In this document: positions 55,563-64,000 of the stretch, one piece after another | How the letters are laid out: each line of letters starts with the position of its first letter | Position numbering within the stretch: the first letter of the stretch is position 1 | NCBI RefSeq assembly: GCF_009749525.1 | Contig: NZ_WOAC01000011.1 | Coordinates: 1-64,000 of the forward strand | From: Mesorhizobium xinjiangense | GTDB taxonomy: Bacteria > Pseudomonadota > Alphaproteobacteria > Rhizobiales > Rhizobiaceae | Length of the DNA: 64,000 nt | Reading direction: 5' to 3' | The notes under the pieces: model-generated | The model's input: the letters and a program-made list of their open reading frames with translations, nothing else | The model's database searches: none | What the model was told of the DNA's origin: nothing | Program-made: the position numbers and the translations under genes

Positions 55563-56006
55563 TTGGACAAGAACATCATCAAAGAGACGATGCTCTCGCT
55601 TGAGGCCGCCGCGTTTCAAAGTGCCCGAGAGAAATACTTAGATTATGTTGCTGACGCACGGCTCGACCGCAGCGAGCCGATAGAAAACGATGAGCACGCC
55701 CAGGCGGAGGTCGCGAGTGATTTTTCTGAAGCTCTGGACGATACCATTCACGATCACAGCGACAAGCTCGACAAGCTGAGAAAGATCGACTTCGGGCCAA
55801 AATCGACGGCTGCCGAGGGTGCGCTCGTGCGGCTCTCCGGTCGAACCTTCATCATTGCGGTCTCCACAGCCAAGTTCACATGCGATGGACAAGAGGTCAT
55901 GGGGATCTCCACAATGGCTCCGATCTACGAGGCAATCGAAGGAGCGCGGGCCGGCGAAACCGTAGAGTTCAAGGGGCGGAAGCTTGTGATCGAAGACATC
56001 GCATAG
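55563..56006 (+). CDS. GreA/GreB C-terminal-domain-like protein
   Basis: 147 aa from a TTG preceded by GAGGGAG at good spacing. Residues 1-75 are charged and helical (possibly coiled coil). Residues 80-147 (GALVRLSGRTFIIAVSTAKFTCDGQEVMGISTMAPIYEAIEGARAG, then VEFKGRKLVIEDI) look like the FKBP-like C-terminal domain of Gre factors. The acidic tip of the GreA coiled coil is not evident, so RNA cleavage stimulation is doubtful; a polymerase-binding stress factor is possible. 37 nt before the reductase gene. Confidence 0.55.
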   Translation: MDKNIIKETMLSLEAAAFQSAREKYLDYVADARLDRSEPIENDEHAQAEVASDFSEALDDTIHDHSDKLDKLRKIDFGPKSTAAEGALVRLSGRTFIIAVSTAKFTCDGQEVMGISTMAPIYEAIEGARAGETVEFKGRKLVIEDIA

Positions 56007-56043
56007 CCATGCTCACCGCATCTCCTACGTACGAGAGGACCGC

Positions 56044-57423
56044 ATGGCGGAAGAATTCGATGCGATCATAATCGGCGCAGGCCAGTCCGGTCCATTTCTT
56101 GCAGTCCGTTTGGCCGAGCAAGGCCAGAAGGTTTCGCTTATCGAACGTGAGCATCTCGGGGGAACCTGCGTCAATGACGGCTGCACGCCGACAAAGACGT
56201 TGATTGCGAGCGCGCGAGCTGCGTGGATGGCTCGACGGAGTGCCGAATACGGCGTGCATATCGACGGGCCGATAAGCGTTGACATGAAAGCGGTCAAAGC
56301 TCGGAAAGACAAAGTAGTATCGGAGTCGGTCAAGAGCCTGACCGATTTGCTCGCGGGCCACGAGGCGCTGGAATACATAGAAGGTCAGGCGCGTTTCGTT
56401 GCCCCGAAGGAAGTTAGCGTCGGAAGCCGCACGCTAAGGGCCGGGCAGATCTTCATCAATACGGGCGCATCGGCCGCCATCCCGGATTGGCCTGGTCTCG
56501 CTGATGTGCCCTACCTCACCAACACGACGATGATGGACCTCGACGTAGTTCCGGATCACCTCGTGATTGCCGGCGCGAGCTATGTCGGTTTGGAGTTCGC
56601 GCAGATGTACGCCCGCTTCGGGGCGAAGGTGACTGTCATCGAGCGCGCGAAGCGGCTCGCGCCCCGCGAGGACGAGGATATCTCCGCCGCTATCCGTGCG
56701 ATACTGGAAGCAGATGGTGTCAGCTTCCTGATCGACAGTGCGATCGAAGAAGCTACGGCGACGGAGCATGGTGTCCGCATCTCATTCAGATCGAACGATC
56801 GGCGCAATTCAATCGAAGCAAGCCACCTTCTTGTTGCACTCGGGCGGTCGCCAAATTCTTCCGACCTGGATCTCGGCGCTGCCGGACTCGAAGCTGATGA
56901 CCGTGGTTACATACCCGTCGACGATCATCTGCGCACGACGGTGCCGGGGATTTGGGCCCTTGGTGACGTCAACGGACGCGGTGCCTTCACTCACACCTCG
57001 TACAACGACTATGAGATAGTTGCGAATAACGTGGTCGATCGCGGAAACCGGTCGATAGCGGACCGCATCCCCGCCTATGGCCTGTTCATCGATCCTCCGC
57101 TCGGCCGCATCGGCATGACCGAGGCCGAAGTACGCCAGTCGGGTCGGGCTGCAATGATTGCCACGTATCCTATGGCGAATGTTGCCCGCGCTCATGAGCG
57201 TGGCGAAACTCAAGGACTGATCAAGGTTCTCGTCGACGCTACTTCCGGGAGAGTTCTTGGTGCGGCAGTCCTCGGAATAGAGGGTGACGAAGTTGTACAC
57301 TCGCTTCTGCAGGCGATGGCGGCCGGCACATCGTACGAGCAGATGATGCGGACAGTACACATTCATCCGACTGTGAGCGAGCTCATTCCCACGGTGTTGG
57401 CCGGCCTCAAACCACTTGAGTGA
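56044..57423 (+). CDS. FAD-dependent pyridine-nucleotide disulfide oxidoreductase (class I)
   Basis: 459 aa. N-terminal FAD motif IIIGAGQSGPFLAVRLAEQG, redox-active disulfide GGTCVNDGCTPTK (Cys pair four residues apart), central NAD(P) motif VIAGASYVGLEFAQMYARFG, second FAD motif GIWALGDVNGRGAFTHTSYND, and a C-terminal dimer domain with catalytic HIHPTVSEL. Related to mercuric reductase/lipoamide dehydrogenase, but it lacks the MerA heavy-metal domain and the vicinal C-terminal cysteines. Substrate unknown; a low-molecular-weight disulfide or quinone is possible. Confidence 0.9.
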   Translation: MAEEFDAIIIGAGQSGPFLAVRLAEQGQKVSLIEREHLGGTCVNDGCTPTKTLIASARAAWMARRSAEYGVHIDGPISVDMKAVKARKDKVVSESVKSLTDLLAGHEALEYIEGQARFVAPKEVSVGSRTLRAGQIFINTGASAAIPDWPGLADVPYLTNTTMMDLDVVPDHLVIAGASYVGLEFAQMYARFGAKVTVIERAKRLAPREDEDISAAIRAILEADGVSFLIDSAIEEATATEHGVRISFRSNDRRNSIEASHLLVALGRSPNSSDLDLGAAGLEADDRGYIPVDDHLRTTVPGIWALGDVNGRGAFTHTSYNDYEIVANNVVDRGNRSIADRIPAYGLFIDPPLGRIGMTEAEVRQSGRAAMIATYPMANVARAHERGETQGLIKVLVDATSGRVLGAAVLGIEGDEVVHSLLQAMAAGTSYEQMMRTVHIHPTVSELIPTVLAGLKPLE

Positions 57424-57507
57424 CCAACCTGAACCGGCCCAAGGTGTTCGTCCGGCTACCGCGAAAAGAGCGTTGCCACGGGCCGAAGCAAGGAAGGAGG
57501 CGCGGCG

Positions 57508-58167
57508 TTGATCAGCAGTGTGCAGGAACCGCGGGAGCGCCCAAGTGTAGCGGCAGTGACCGACGCGCTTGGCAGGGTGCTCCATCACCAGGCCAATGTG
57601 CTGGACCTCGTCTCGCCGACGCCCGGACGCGTCCTGTTTGGTGTTGCCGTAACAATCCGTTTCCTTCCCTATCGGGAGGATTTGTTCCAGGAAGAGGCCA
57701 ACAGCTTCGCGCGATGTTTCTATGCGGCGATCGGCAATGAGCCGCACGGGAAGGTCATTGTGTTTGACAGCGCCGGGTACGGCAACACGTCGGTGGGCGG
57801 CGGCACGAAGCTTTCCAGGCTAAACAACACCGGTGTCGCCGGACTGATAACCGATGCGCGGCTGCGCGATTTTCGCGAGCTGGCCGAGTATGAGCCCGTA
57901 TTTTATTGCGCCGGCGAGGCGGTGCGCGCAGGCACGGCCGAACTCATGCCCGATGCGGCGAACGTGCCGGTTGTCTTGGACGGTGTCACCATCGTCCCCG
58001 GAGACTATGTGTACGCCGACTCCTCGGGTGCCGTCATTATTCCCTCAACGCACTTCGACGAGGTGTGGGCGGCAGCCACCGAAATTGAAGCCAGTGAAGT
58101 ATCCCAAAAGCAATCGATCCGAGAGGAAAATCCGGAAGACGTGAACGTGGGCAGCCGCGAACGCTGA
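57508..58167 (+). CDS. RraA-like family protein
   Basis: 219 aa. TTG start with AAGGAAGGAGG upstream. The RraA/HMG-aldolase fold is seen in SVAAVTDALGR near the start, GYGNTSVGGGTKLSRLNNTGVAGLITDARLRDF (the conserved G-G-x-x-x-x-A...G...D-x-x-x-R-D pattern), and a C-terminal VVLDGVTIVPGDYVYADSSGAVIIP. Members are RNase E regulators or class II pyruvate aldolases; here the aldolase-like D-x-R-D is present, so an aldolase or decarboxylase role is as likely as RNA regulation. Confidence 0.78.
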   Translation: MISSVQEPRERPSVAAVTDALGRVLHHQANVLDLVSPTPGRVLFGVAVTIRFLPYREDLFQEEANSFARCFYAAIGNEPHGKVIVFDSAGYGNTSVGGGTKLSRLNNTGVAGLITDARLRDFRELAEYEPVFYCAGEAVRAGTAELMPDAANVPVVLDGVTIVPGDYVYADSSGAVIIPSTHFDEVWAAATEIEASEVSQKQSIREENPEDVNVGSRER

Positions 58168-58322
58168 AGCGGGTGGCTCTCCTCGCGGGAAAAAGCCCCT
58201 TGGGTTGGTGCTGAGTTGTCGGAAGCCGAGGGACGGTTGCGCATTTTCGACTATGGGAATGCGAAGGGAGGAAGAGTTGAACACTTGTCATCGCGTCATG
58301 GTCAGGGCCGAAGGCTATCATT

Positions 58323-59513
58323 GTGTCTGAGACCTCTGTCCGCAACTTCAACATCAATTTTGGGCCGCAACACCCCGCAGCTCACGGGGTGCTGCGCCTC
58401 GTGCTGGAGTTGGATGGCGAACTTGTCACCCGCGTCGATCCACATATTGGACTGTTGCATCGCGGCACCGAGAAGCTGATCGAGCACAAGACGTATCTGC
58501 AGGCTGTGCCTTATCTCGACCGGCTCGACTATGTGGCGCCGATGAACCAGGAGCATGCCTTCGCGCTTGCCGTCGAACGGCTGCTTCAGATCAAGGTGCC
58601 GAAGCGCGGCCAGCTCATCCGTGTGCTATACAGCGAGATCGGTCGCATTCTGAGCCATCTCCTGAACATCACGACGCAGGCGCTCGATATTGGGGCGCTG
58701 ACGCCGCCGCTGTGGGGCTTCGAGGAGCGCGAGAAGCTGATGGTCTTTTACGAGCGTGCCTCCGGTTCACGAATGCACGCGGCTTATTTCCGCCCGGGTG
58801 GCGTCCACCAGGATCTGCCCGAAAGGCTGATCGAGGACATCGGCAAGTGGATCGACCCGTTTCTACAAACGGTCAGGAATCTCGATGATCTGTTGACGCC
58901 GAACCGCATCTTCAAGCAGCGCAACGTCGATATCGGCGTCGTCCCGTTGGACACCGCGTGGGGCTTGGGTTTCTCAGGCGTGATGGTACGCGGTTCGGGT
59001 GCCGCGTGGGACCTGCGCAAGTCGCAGCCTTATGAATGCTACGCCGAGATGGATTTCGACGTGCCAGTCGGCAAGAACGGCGACTGCTACGACCGCTATC
59101 TCATCCGCATGGAAGAGATGCGCCAGTCGGCCAGGATCATCCGCCAATGCGTCGACCAGCTGTTGGGCAAGGAGAAAGTCGGCCCGGTTTCGACCACCGA
59201 CGGCAAGATCGTGCCGCCCAAGCGCTCCGCGATGAAGCGCTCGATGGAAGCGCTGATCCAGCACTTCAAGCTCTACACCGAGGGTTACCGGGTGCCGGCG
59301 GGCGAGGTCTATGCGGCCGTCGAGGCGCCAAAGGGCGAATTCGGCGTCTACCTTGTTTCCGACGGAACCAACAAACCCTATCGCTGCAAGTTGCGCGCGC
59401 CGGGCTTTGCGCACCTGCAAGCGATGGATTTCCTATGCAAGGGCCACATGCTGGCCGACGTCTCCGCCATCCTCGGCTCGCTAGACATCGTGTTTGGTGA
59501 AGTCGACCGATAA
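58323..59513 (+). CDS. nuoD: NADH-quinone oxidoreductase subunit D, orphan copy
   Basis: 396 aa, full-length NuoD (49-kDa subunit of complex I), but no other nuo gene is next to it. GTG start. [53 protein letters not shown] and the C-terminal [29 protein letters not shown] are all conserved. The quinone-headgroup ligands equivalent to bovine His59 and Tyr108 are His21 and Tyr70. The residue matching bovine Phe103 is Leu65 (PYLDRLDY rather than PYFDRLDY). It may replace or alternate with the chromosomal subunit, possibly altering quinone or inhibitor binding; this is inference. Confidence 0.94.
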   Translation: MSETSVRNFNINFGPQHPAAHGVLRLVLELDGELVTRVDPHIGLLHRGTEKLIEHKTYLQAVPYLDRLDYVAPMNQEHAFALAVERLLQIKVPKRGQLIRVLYSEIGRILSHLLNITTQALDIGALTPPLWGFEEREKLMVFYERASGSRMHAAYFRPGGVHQDLPERLIEDIGKWIDPFLQTVRNLDDLLTPNRIFKQRNVDIGVVPLDTAWGLGFSGVMVRGSGAAWDLRKSQPYECYAEMDFDVPVGKNGDCYDRYLIRMEEMRQSARIIRQCVDQLLGKEKVGPVSTTDGKIVPPKRSAMKRSMEALIQHFKLYTEGYRVPAGEVYAAVEAPKGEFGVYLVSDGTNKPYRCKLRAPGFAHLQAMDFLCKGHMLADVSAILGSLDIVFGEVDR

Positions 59514-59622
59514 AATCGTTGGCTTGCGGTTCTGCTGTGCAACGATGTGCACAGGCTCATGAGAGTAAGAAAGCCGCGAAACGCCCACGGGGTCCGGATT
59601 GGTCCGGCCGCGGGCCCCCGTA

Positions 59623-59904
59623 CTATGTCACCTCTACACCCTTCCAGAATGCAATGTGGCCTTTAATTGCGGCCGCTGCGTCGGAGGGGTCGGCATACAC
59701 CCATGCTGCGTCTTCGTTGGCCTCGCCATCGACGAGGAGAGAATAGTACTTCGCAACGCCCTTCCACGGACACCGGCTGGTTGTGTCACTCGGCTTTAGA
59801 TACTGAGTGTTGACGGACTCGAGCGGAAAGTAATGGTTGCCTTCGACGACAACGGTCTTGTCCGATTCCGCTATCACCGTGCCGTTCCATCTCGCAATTG
59901 CCAT
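59623..59904 (-). CDS. DUF427 domain protein
   Basis: 93 aa, the whole of a DUF427 domain: AIARWNGTVIAESDKTVVVEGNHYFPLESVN, then SRCPWKGVAKYYSLLVDG and AWVYADPSDAAAAIKGHIAFW, with the family's conserved CPWKG. Function not established; these genes are common in stress and sugar-phosphate clusters. It lies downstream of transaldolase on the same strand and faces nuoD. Confidence 0.9.
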   Translation of the reverse strand: MAIARWNGTVIAESDKTVVVEGNHYFPLESVNTQYLKPSDTTSRCPWKGVAKYYSLLVDGEANEDAAWVYADPSDAAAAIKGHIAFWKGVEVT

Positions 59905-59993
59905 TTCTGGTTCCTTTTCTTGCTAAGACTTCATAATATTCCCGTCTTGCCTCGAACCCTTCGAAAGGTCCTCGCCTCTGGCCTCCGGGGTGG

Positions 59994-61022
59994 CTATTGA
60001 AGCCGCCTTCGCACCTGGTGCCGCAGTTCCTGCAGGTCACTTGCGAATGTTCGAATGCCCTCAGCCAGTTTCTCGGTTGCCATAGCATCTTCGTTCATGA
60101 TCCAGCGGAACGTAACCTCATCGATGGGGTCGCTGGGTCCCGGACGCTTGATGTCGACTGCGTCTTCACTGACAAACCAGTGGCAAATGGCATCCGTCGG
60201 CTCCCTCAGTGATGTTCGGGGAACGGCGCCAGGCGAAAGCACTCGCTGAAGCTCATCGTTGCTCGATTCCAGGGCATCGAGGAGCGTTGGCGCGATTGTG
60301 AGCCGGTCACAGCCAGCCAGCGCTCGGATTTGACCGATATTCCTGAACGATGCGCCCATGACGATCGTTTCGATTCCTTCGGTCTTGAAGTGGTTGTAGA
60401 TATTGCGAACGGACGCCACACCGGGGTCCTCTTCGGCGGTAAAATCTCTTCCTTCGACTTTTCTATGCCAGTCGTAGATGCGTCCGACGAAGGGCGAGAT
60501 CAGGAATGCACCGGCATCAGCGCTTGCGATTGCCTGCGCGCGGTTAAACAGGAGCGTCATGTTGCACATTGCGCCCTCCCGCTGCAGGATCTCGGCCGCC
60601 CGAATACCCTCCCAGGTCGCCGCCAGCTTGATGAGGACGCGGTCCCGTTGGATGCCACGTTGCTCGTAGTCCGATATAATTTGCCGGGCCTTGGCCGCTG
60701 AAGCGGTGACGTTGAACGAGAGGTTGGCATCGACTTCTGTCGACACGTATCCAGGAATACGGCGCAAAAGCTCAACACCAACGGAAATCGCCAAGCGATC
60801 GGCGGTGGCCGCTGCGACGCGCATAGGGTCGCCGCTACCCTTGCGTCCCCATGACAGCGCTTCATCGACGACGTCGTTGTACGCATCATCCTCCATCGCC
60901 TTGAGGACGATGGTCGGGTTTGTCGTACAATCTATCGGCTTCAGTCTTTCGACCGCACCCAGATCACCGGTGTCGGCAACAATCGTCGACATTGTGCGAA
61001 GCTGTTCGAGGCTTGAAGTCAC
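59994..61022 (-). CDS. tal: Transaldolase (TalB type)
   Basis: 342 aa. LKPIDCTTNPTIVLKA near the start, VSTEVDANLSFN (conserved Asp/Asn), and the Schiff-base lysine in VLIKLAATWEGIRAA. SPFVGRIYDW and IVMGASFRNIGQI follow. It belongs to the long, dimeric TalB class. It interconverts sedoheptulose-7-P + GA3P and erythrose-4-P + fructose-6-P in the cytosol; with the gnd gene it supports pentose-phosphate NADPH production. Confidence 0.93.
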   Translation of the reverse strand: MTSSLEQLRTMSTIVADTGDLGAVERLKPIDCTTNPTIVLKAMEDDAYNDVVDEALSWGRKGSGDPMRVAAATADRLAISVGVELLRRIPGYVSTEVDANLSFNVTASAAKARQIISDYEQRGIQRDRVLIKLAATWEGIRAAEILQREGAMCNMTLLFNRAQAIASADAGAFLISPFVGRIYDWHRKVEGRDFTAEEDPGVASVRNIYNHFKTEGIETIVMGASFRNIGQIRALAGCDRLTIAPTLLDALESSNDELQRVLSPGAVPRTSLREPTDAICHWFVSEDAVDIKRPGPSDPIDEVTFRWIMNEDAMATEKLAEGIRTFASDLQELRHQVRRRLQ

Positions 61023-61056
61023 GGGCGTTTCCTTTCGGCGTTATGATCGCGGTGTC

Positions 61057-61788
61057 TCAGGAAACCCTCCGCAGAAAATCACGGATGCGCGGATCCTGTG
61101 GCGCACCGAAAATCGCTCCCGGTGGCCCCTGCTCGACGATGCGGCCGCCATCCATGAAGATCACGCGATGCGCAATTTCACGCGCGAACTGCATCTCGTG
61201 AGTCACGATCAGCATGGTCTGCCGGCTTTCGGCGACGCGGCGCATCAGGTCGAGCACTTCGCCCACCCATTCCGGATCGAGCGCAGAGGTGGGTTCGTCG
61301 AACAGCATCAGGTCCGCGTCGAGCGCCATCGCACGGCCGATGCCGACACGCTGCTGCTGTCCGCCGGAAAGCGCGGCGGGATAGGATTCAGCCTTGTCGA
61401 GGAGACCTGTCTCACGCAGGATGGCATCGGCGCGCCTGTTCGCCTCATCGGACGACTGTCTGTGGACGGTGACCAGCGCCTCTGTGATGTTCTGCCGCGC
61501 CGTCCTGTTGGTGAAGAGCGAATAGTTCTGAAAGACGAAGGCGGTGCACCGCCGGAGCGCCAGAATCTGCCGGCGGGTGGCCTTCGCTGCCTCGACCTTG
61601 AAATCGCCGAACTCGATCGTGCCGGAGTCGGGACGGTCGAGGAAATTGATGCACCGAAGCAGCGTCGACTTGCCCGTACCTGAAGGGCCGATCACACAAA
61701 TGCGTTCGCCGCGCTCGATCTCGAGGTCGATGTTGTTCAGCACCGTGTTGTCGCCGAAGCGCTTGGTAAGCCCCTTGATCCGGATCAT
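61057..61788 (-). CDS. Amino-acid ABC transporter ATP-binding protein
   Basis: 243 aa from the ATG at 61788, which overlaps the permease stop (ATGA). Walker A GPSGTGKST, signature LSGGQQQRVGIGRAMA, Walker B LMLFDEPTSALD and the H-loop IVTHEMQFARE. It is of the polar-amino-acid (GlnQ/HisP) subfamily. Third gene of the binding protein-permease-ATPase operon. Confidence 0.92.
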   Translation of the reverse strand: MIRIKGLTKRFGDNTVLNNIDLEIERGERICVIGPSGTGKSTLLRCINFLDRPDSGTIEFGDFKVEAAKATRRQILALRRCTAFVFQNYSLFTNRTARQNITEALVTVHRQSSDEANRRADAILRETGLLDKAESYPAALSGGQQQRVGIGRAMALDADLMLFDEPTSALDPEWVGEVLDLMRRVAESRQTMLIVTHEMQFAREIAHRVIFMDGGRIVEQGPPGAIFGAPQDPRIRDFLRRVS

Positions 61789-62459
61789 CGTGCGTGGGCC
61801 TTGTTTAGGTGCACTTCCAGCCAACGTTGGCCGAAGGAAAGGCTTTCGACGATGATCCAGTAGAGGATCGCAACCACGAGGAACGCCTCGAAATAGAGGA
61901 AACTACCTGCTGCTTCCTTCTGGGTTGCCCCCATCATCTCGGTAACGCCGAGGGTAAACGCGAGTGACGTGCCCTTGATCATGTCGATGAAATAGTTGAC
62001 GAGCGTTGGGGCGGCGATGCGCGCTGCCTGCGGCAGGATGATGCGGCGCATCATCTGGCTCTGAGTCATGCCGACCGCCTGGCTGGCCTCCCACTGGCTC
62101 CGGTCGACGCCGATGATCGCCGCCCGAATGCTTTCGGCCATGTAGGCGGAGAAGTGCAGCGTCAGGCCCATGATCGCTGCCGTTACGCCGTTGATCTGCG
62201 TCAGGAAGGACACGATCTGTGGCAGTCCGTAATAGAACAGGAATAGCTGCACGAGCAGCGGAGTGCCCCGAAAGAAGCTGATGAAGATCGCGACTAGCCC
62301 ATCGAGCACAGGGATACGAACGACGCGCTCCACGGCCAACAGCGATGCAATGATAAGCGCCAGCACCATGGCGATACCCGCCATGGCGAGCGTCAGCGGC
62401 ACGTAACTGAGAATGACGGGCACCAGACCCAGCATGTACTGCAGATCAAGTGCCCGCAT
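61785..62459 (-). CDS. Amino-acid ABC transporter permease (HisM/YecS type)
   Basis: 224 aa with about five helices and the family loop SQWEASQAVGMTQSQMMRRIILPQAARIAAPTLVN. FISFFRGTPLLVQLFLFYYGLP is the typical N-terminal signature of polar-amino-acid permeases. It starts 7 nt after the binding-protein gene. Such single permeases act as homodimers; no second permease is present. Confidence 0.92.
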   Translation of the reverse strand: MRALDLQYMLGLVPVILSYVPLTLAMAGIAMVLALIIASLLAVERVVRIPVLDGLVAIFISFFRGTPLLVQLFLFYYGLPQIVSFLTQINGVTAAIMGLTLHFSAYMAESIRAAIIGVDRSQWEASQAVGMTQSQMMRRIILPQAARIAAPTLVNYFIDMIKGTSLAFTLGVTEMMGATQKEAAGSFLYFEAFLVVAILYWIIVESLSFGQRWLEVHLNKAHAR

Positions 62460-62466
62460 CCGTCAC

Positions 62467-63231
62467 TTACTCCGAGCTCGTAATGTCGGCATCGAACCAC
62501 TTTTGCGAGATTTCCGTGAGCGTGCCGTCTTCACGCAACGTGTCGAGGGCGGCATTCACTCTGTCGCGCAGCGCGCGACCTTCCTCGTCGTCGCGGAAGG
62601 GATAGGCATTGCGGATCTCGCTGAAGGGCTGACCCGCAAGGGCCAGCGGCAGCGGGCTTTCCTTGATCACCTGGGCCGACGACACGCGGTCCAACACGAA
62701 CGCGTCGACGCGCCCAAGTGCCGTGTCCTGTTCGATATTGCTTTCATAGGTGCGGATGTCGATCTGATCGGCGTTCGGCAGTTCGCGCAGAAGATCTTCG
62801 AAGTTCGAACCGAGGTTGACCGCGACCGACTTGCCGCTGAGGTCCTCCGGGCCCGAGATCGTCGCCTCATTCCCCTCGCGCGTCACGATCTGTGCGCCGT
62901 CAATAACGTACGGGTCACTGAACACGAAGGCTTCCTCGCGTTCCGGCGTAATCGTGATCTGGTTGGCGACGGTATCGATACGCCCAGCCTCTAGTGCGCC
63001 GATCAGACCGGAAAACGACATGGTCTCGAACTCGATCTCCCTACCAAGCTCTTCTCCGATCGCGTTCATCAGGTCGATTTCGAATCCCTGCAGCTCTCCT
63101 TGCCGGACGAAGGTGAAGGGAAAATAGCCACCGGACATGCCGACCGTGATCGGTCCCGTGCTCTCCTGGGCGTAGGCGGAGTTCCCGATCACCGCCATGG
63201 CGGCCGCGGCAAGTATCGCTTTGCGCAACAT
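62467..63231 (-). CDS. Periplasmic amino-acid-binding protein (SBP family 3)
   Basis: 254 aa. A signal peptide (AILAAAAMAVIGNSAYAQ) precedes the family 3 fold: GYFPFTFVRQGELQGFEIDLMNAIGEEL at the start, IDTVANQITITPEREEAFVFSDPYV in the middle and FRDDEEGRALRDRVNAALDTLREDGTLTEISQKWFD at the end. The ligand cannot be read; a cystine/histidine-type amino acid is plausible. Its neighbour egtB makes uptake of ergothioneine precursors an attractive guess, but that is only by position. Confidence 0.9.
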   Translation of the reverse strand: MLRKAILAAAAMAVIGNSAYAQESTGPITVGMSGGYFPFTFVRQGELQGFEIDLMNAIGEELGREIEFETMSFSGLIGALEAGRIDTVANQITITPEREEAFVFSDPYVIDGAQIVTREGNEATISGPEDLSGKSVAVNLGSNFEDLLRELPNADQIDIRTYESNIEQDTALGRVDAFVLDRVSSAQVIKESPLPLALAGQPFSEIRNAYPFRDDEEGRALRDRVNAALDTLREDGTLTEISQKWFDADITSSE

Positions 63232-63291
63232 GGGTCTGCTTCTTTCTAGTGTAATCCTCAGGACGATCGAACGAGAAGGCGCCGTTTCCGG

Positions 63292-63546
63292 TCAAACCGG
63301 CTTATGCGATTCCTCTTCTTCGAAGGTGACCGCCACGGCCGCATTCGCCGAAAGGCGGACCTTCGTTCCCTCCACGGTGGCGACCAGTCCGAGGTCAATA
63401 AAGTGGTTGTGCCCCTCGTGACTGCCCTCGCCGCTATCGCGCTTTGACAGCCGGATGCGGCCATCGGCAATGGCCTCGACGGTTCCTAAATGCACGCCGT
63501 CGGCGCCGATCACTTCCATGTCGGGAACGATTTGTTGTGTGCTCAC
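63292..63546 (-). CDS. DUF2171 protein
   Basis: 84 aa from a GTG with GAAGGAGACACC just upstream; the frame is longer but the upstream part is not protein-like. DUF2171 features: MEVIGADGVHLGTVEAIADGRIRL, then the His-rich GHNHFIDLGLVATVEGTKVRLS and an acidic tail. Small soluble protein of PRC-barrel-like character, often found with stress genes. Function unknown. Confidence 0.82.
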   Translation of the reverse strand: MSTQQIVPDMEVIGADGVHLGTVEAIADGRIRLSKRDSGEGSHEGHNHFIDLGLVATVEGTKVRLSANAAVAVTFEEEESHKPV

Positions 63547-63596
63547 GGGTGTCTCCTTCAGACTTGAATGAAAAGGAATGTATTTTCGCCGGGCTG

Positions 63597-64000
63597 TTAC
63601 CCGTCCTCTGCGAGTCTCAGACCGGAAAACTGCCATCGAGCATGCCCGGGAAAGAAGTTACGGTAGCTCGCGCGAATATGCCCCGGCGGGGTCACGCAGG
63701 AGCCCCCGCGGAGGACGAATTGGCCCGACATGAATTTGCCGTTGTATTCACCAATGGCGCCCTCAACCGCGTGAAATCGCGGATATGGCGAGAACGCGCT
63801 GCGGGTCCACTCCCAGACATCCCCGAAGATTTGCTGAAGACCACCAACATGAGGTGATGCCGGTTTGGGACGAAGACGATGCGTGTCCAGGAAATTGCCC
63901 TGGATCGCGATCTCCTGAGCCGCGGCTTCCCACTCAAACTCCGTCGGAAGGCGCTTTCCTGACCATGTCGCGAATGCGTCTGCCTCGAAGTAGCTTATGT
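63597..64000 (-). CDS. egtB: EgtB C-terminal part (ergothioneine sulfoxide synthase), cut by window edge
   Basis: The minus strand is open from the right edge to a TAA at 63597-63599, about 134 codons. The frame reads [20 protein letters not shown] near the edge, then [35 protein letters not shown] and ends [20 protein letters not shown], matching the formylglycine-generating-enzyme-like catalytic domain of EgtB. EgtB joins hercynine to gamma-glutamylcysteine or cysteine using iron and oxygen. The N-terminal DinB domain with the iron ligands is beyond the edge. Its partner egtD is at 19.4 kb, about 43 kb away on the other strand. Confidence 0.9.
   Translation of the reverse strand, partial: ISYFEADAFATWSGKRLPTEFEWEAAAQEIAIQGNFLDTHRLRPKPASPHVGGLQQIFGDVWEWTRSAFSPYPRFHAVEGAIGEYNGKFMSGQFVLRGGSCVTPPGHIRASYRNFFPGHARWQFSGLRLAEDG

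Overview
The window looks like part of a large conjugative plasmid (or chromid) of an alphaproteobacterium, most likely a member of the Hyphomicrobiales/Rhizobiales. The evidence is a complete repABC replication/partition operon with two parS-like palindromes and an antisense-RNA terminator, a complete trb-type (rhizobial/IncP-like) mating-pair-formation operon, a DUF1612/HTH gene of the type common on rhizobial replicons, and GC-rich coding with rhizobial-looking protein sequences. No rRNA, tRNA or CRISPR array was seen.

Layout: (1) 1-4.4 kb: on the minus strand, an AAA+ ATPase and the N-terminal part of its partner, read here as an IetAS (ATPase + subtilase) defence/plasmid-competition pair that runs off the left edge; then a DUF1612/HTH gene, a serine recombinase and a relic of a second recombinase. 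(2) 4.4-9.4 kb: repA-repB-repC (minus strand) plus one unknown gene directly behind repC. (3) 9.4-18.9 kb: trbBCDEJKLFGHI (plus strand), a full conjugation T4SS without relaxase or coupling protein in view. (4) 18.9-26.5 kb: GNAT, egtD (ergothioneine), AraC regulator, MFS exporter, two tandem quinone-oxidoreductase-like MDR genes, GST and a UDG-family protein. (5) 26.6-30.5 kb: a four-gene osmoprotectant ABC transporter (osmF-yehYXW type). (6) 30.6-42.8 kb: peroxiredoxin, SDR, YghU and GST in one minus-strand operon, cupin, Hsp20, Lon, mhqO/mhqD-like pair, another peroxiredoxin, Dps and a 6-phosphogluconate dehydrogenase. (7) 43-48.6 kb: full-length leucyl- and isoleucyl-tRNA synthetase genes facing each other. 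(8) 48.9-54.4 kb: DsbA-NhaA fusion, M50-CBS protease, redoxin, PoxB. (9) 54.9-59.5 kb: a plus-strand row of an unknown protein, a GreA/B-tail-like protein, a flavin disulfide reductase, an RraA-like protein and an orphan nuoD. (10) 59.6-64 kb: DUF427, transaldolase, amino-acid ABC transporter, DUF2171 and the C-terminal part of egtB, which runs off the right edge.

Read together, the cargo is a stress-tolerance load on a transmissible replicon: thiol/electrophile/quinone detoxification (GSTs, MDRs, MhqO/D, peroxiredoxins, ergothioneine), NADPH supply (Gnd, transaldolase), protein quality control (Hsp20, Lon, M50), osmotic and pH homeostasis (Yeh ABC, NhaA) and DNA protection (Dps). The most unusual parts are stand-alone copies of housekeeping enzymes that are known inhibitor targets (LeuS, IleS, NuoD), and a 31-bp element found three times between stress genes. 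In two copies it lies 147 and 149 nt upstream of a start codon. All assignments are from reading the sequence; no database search was run.
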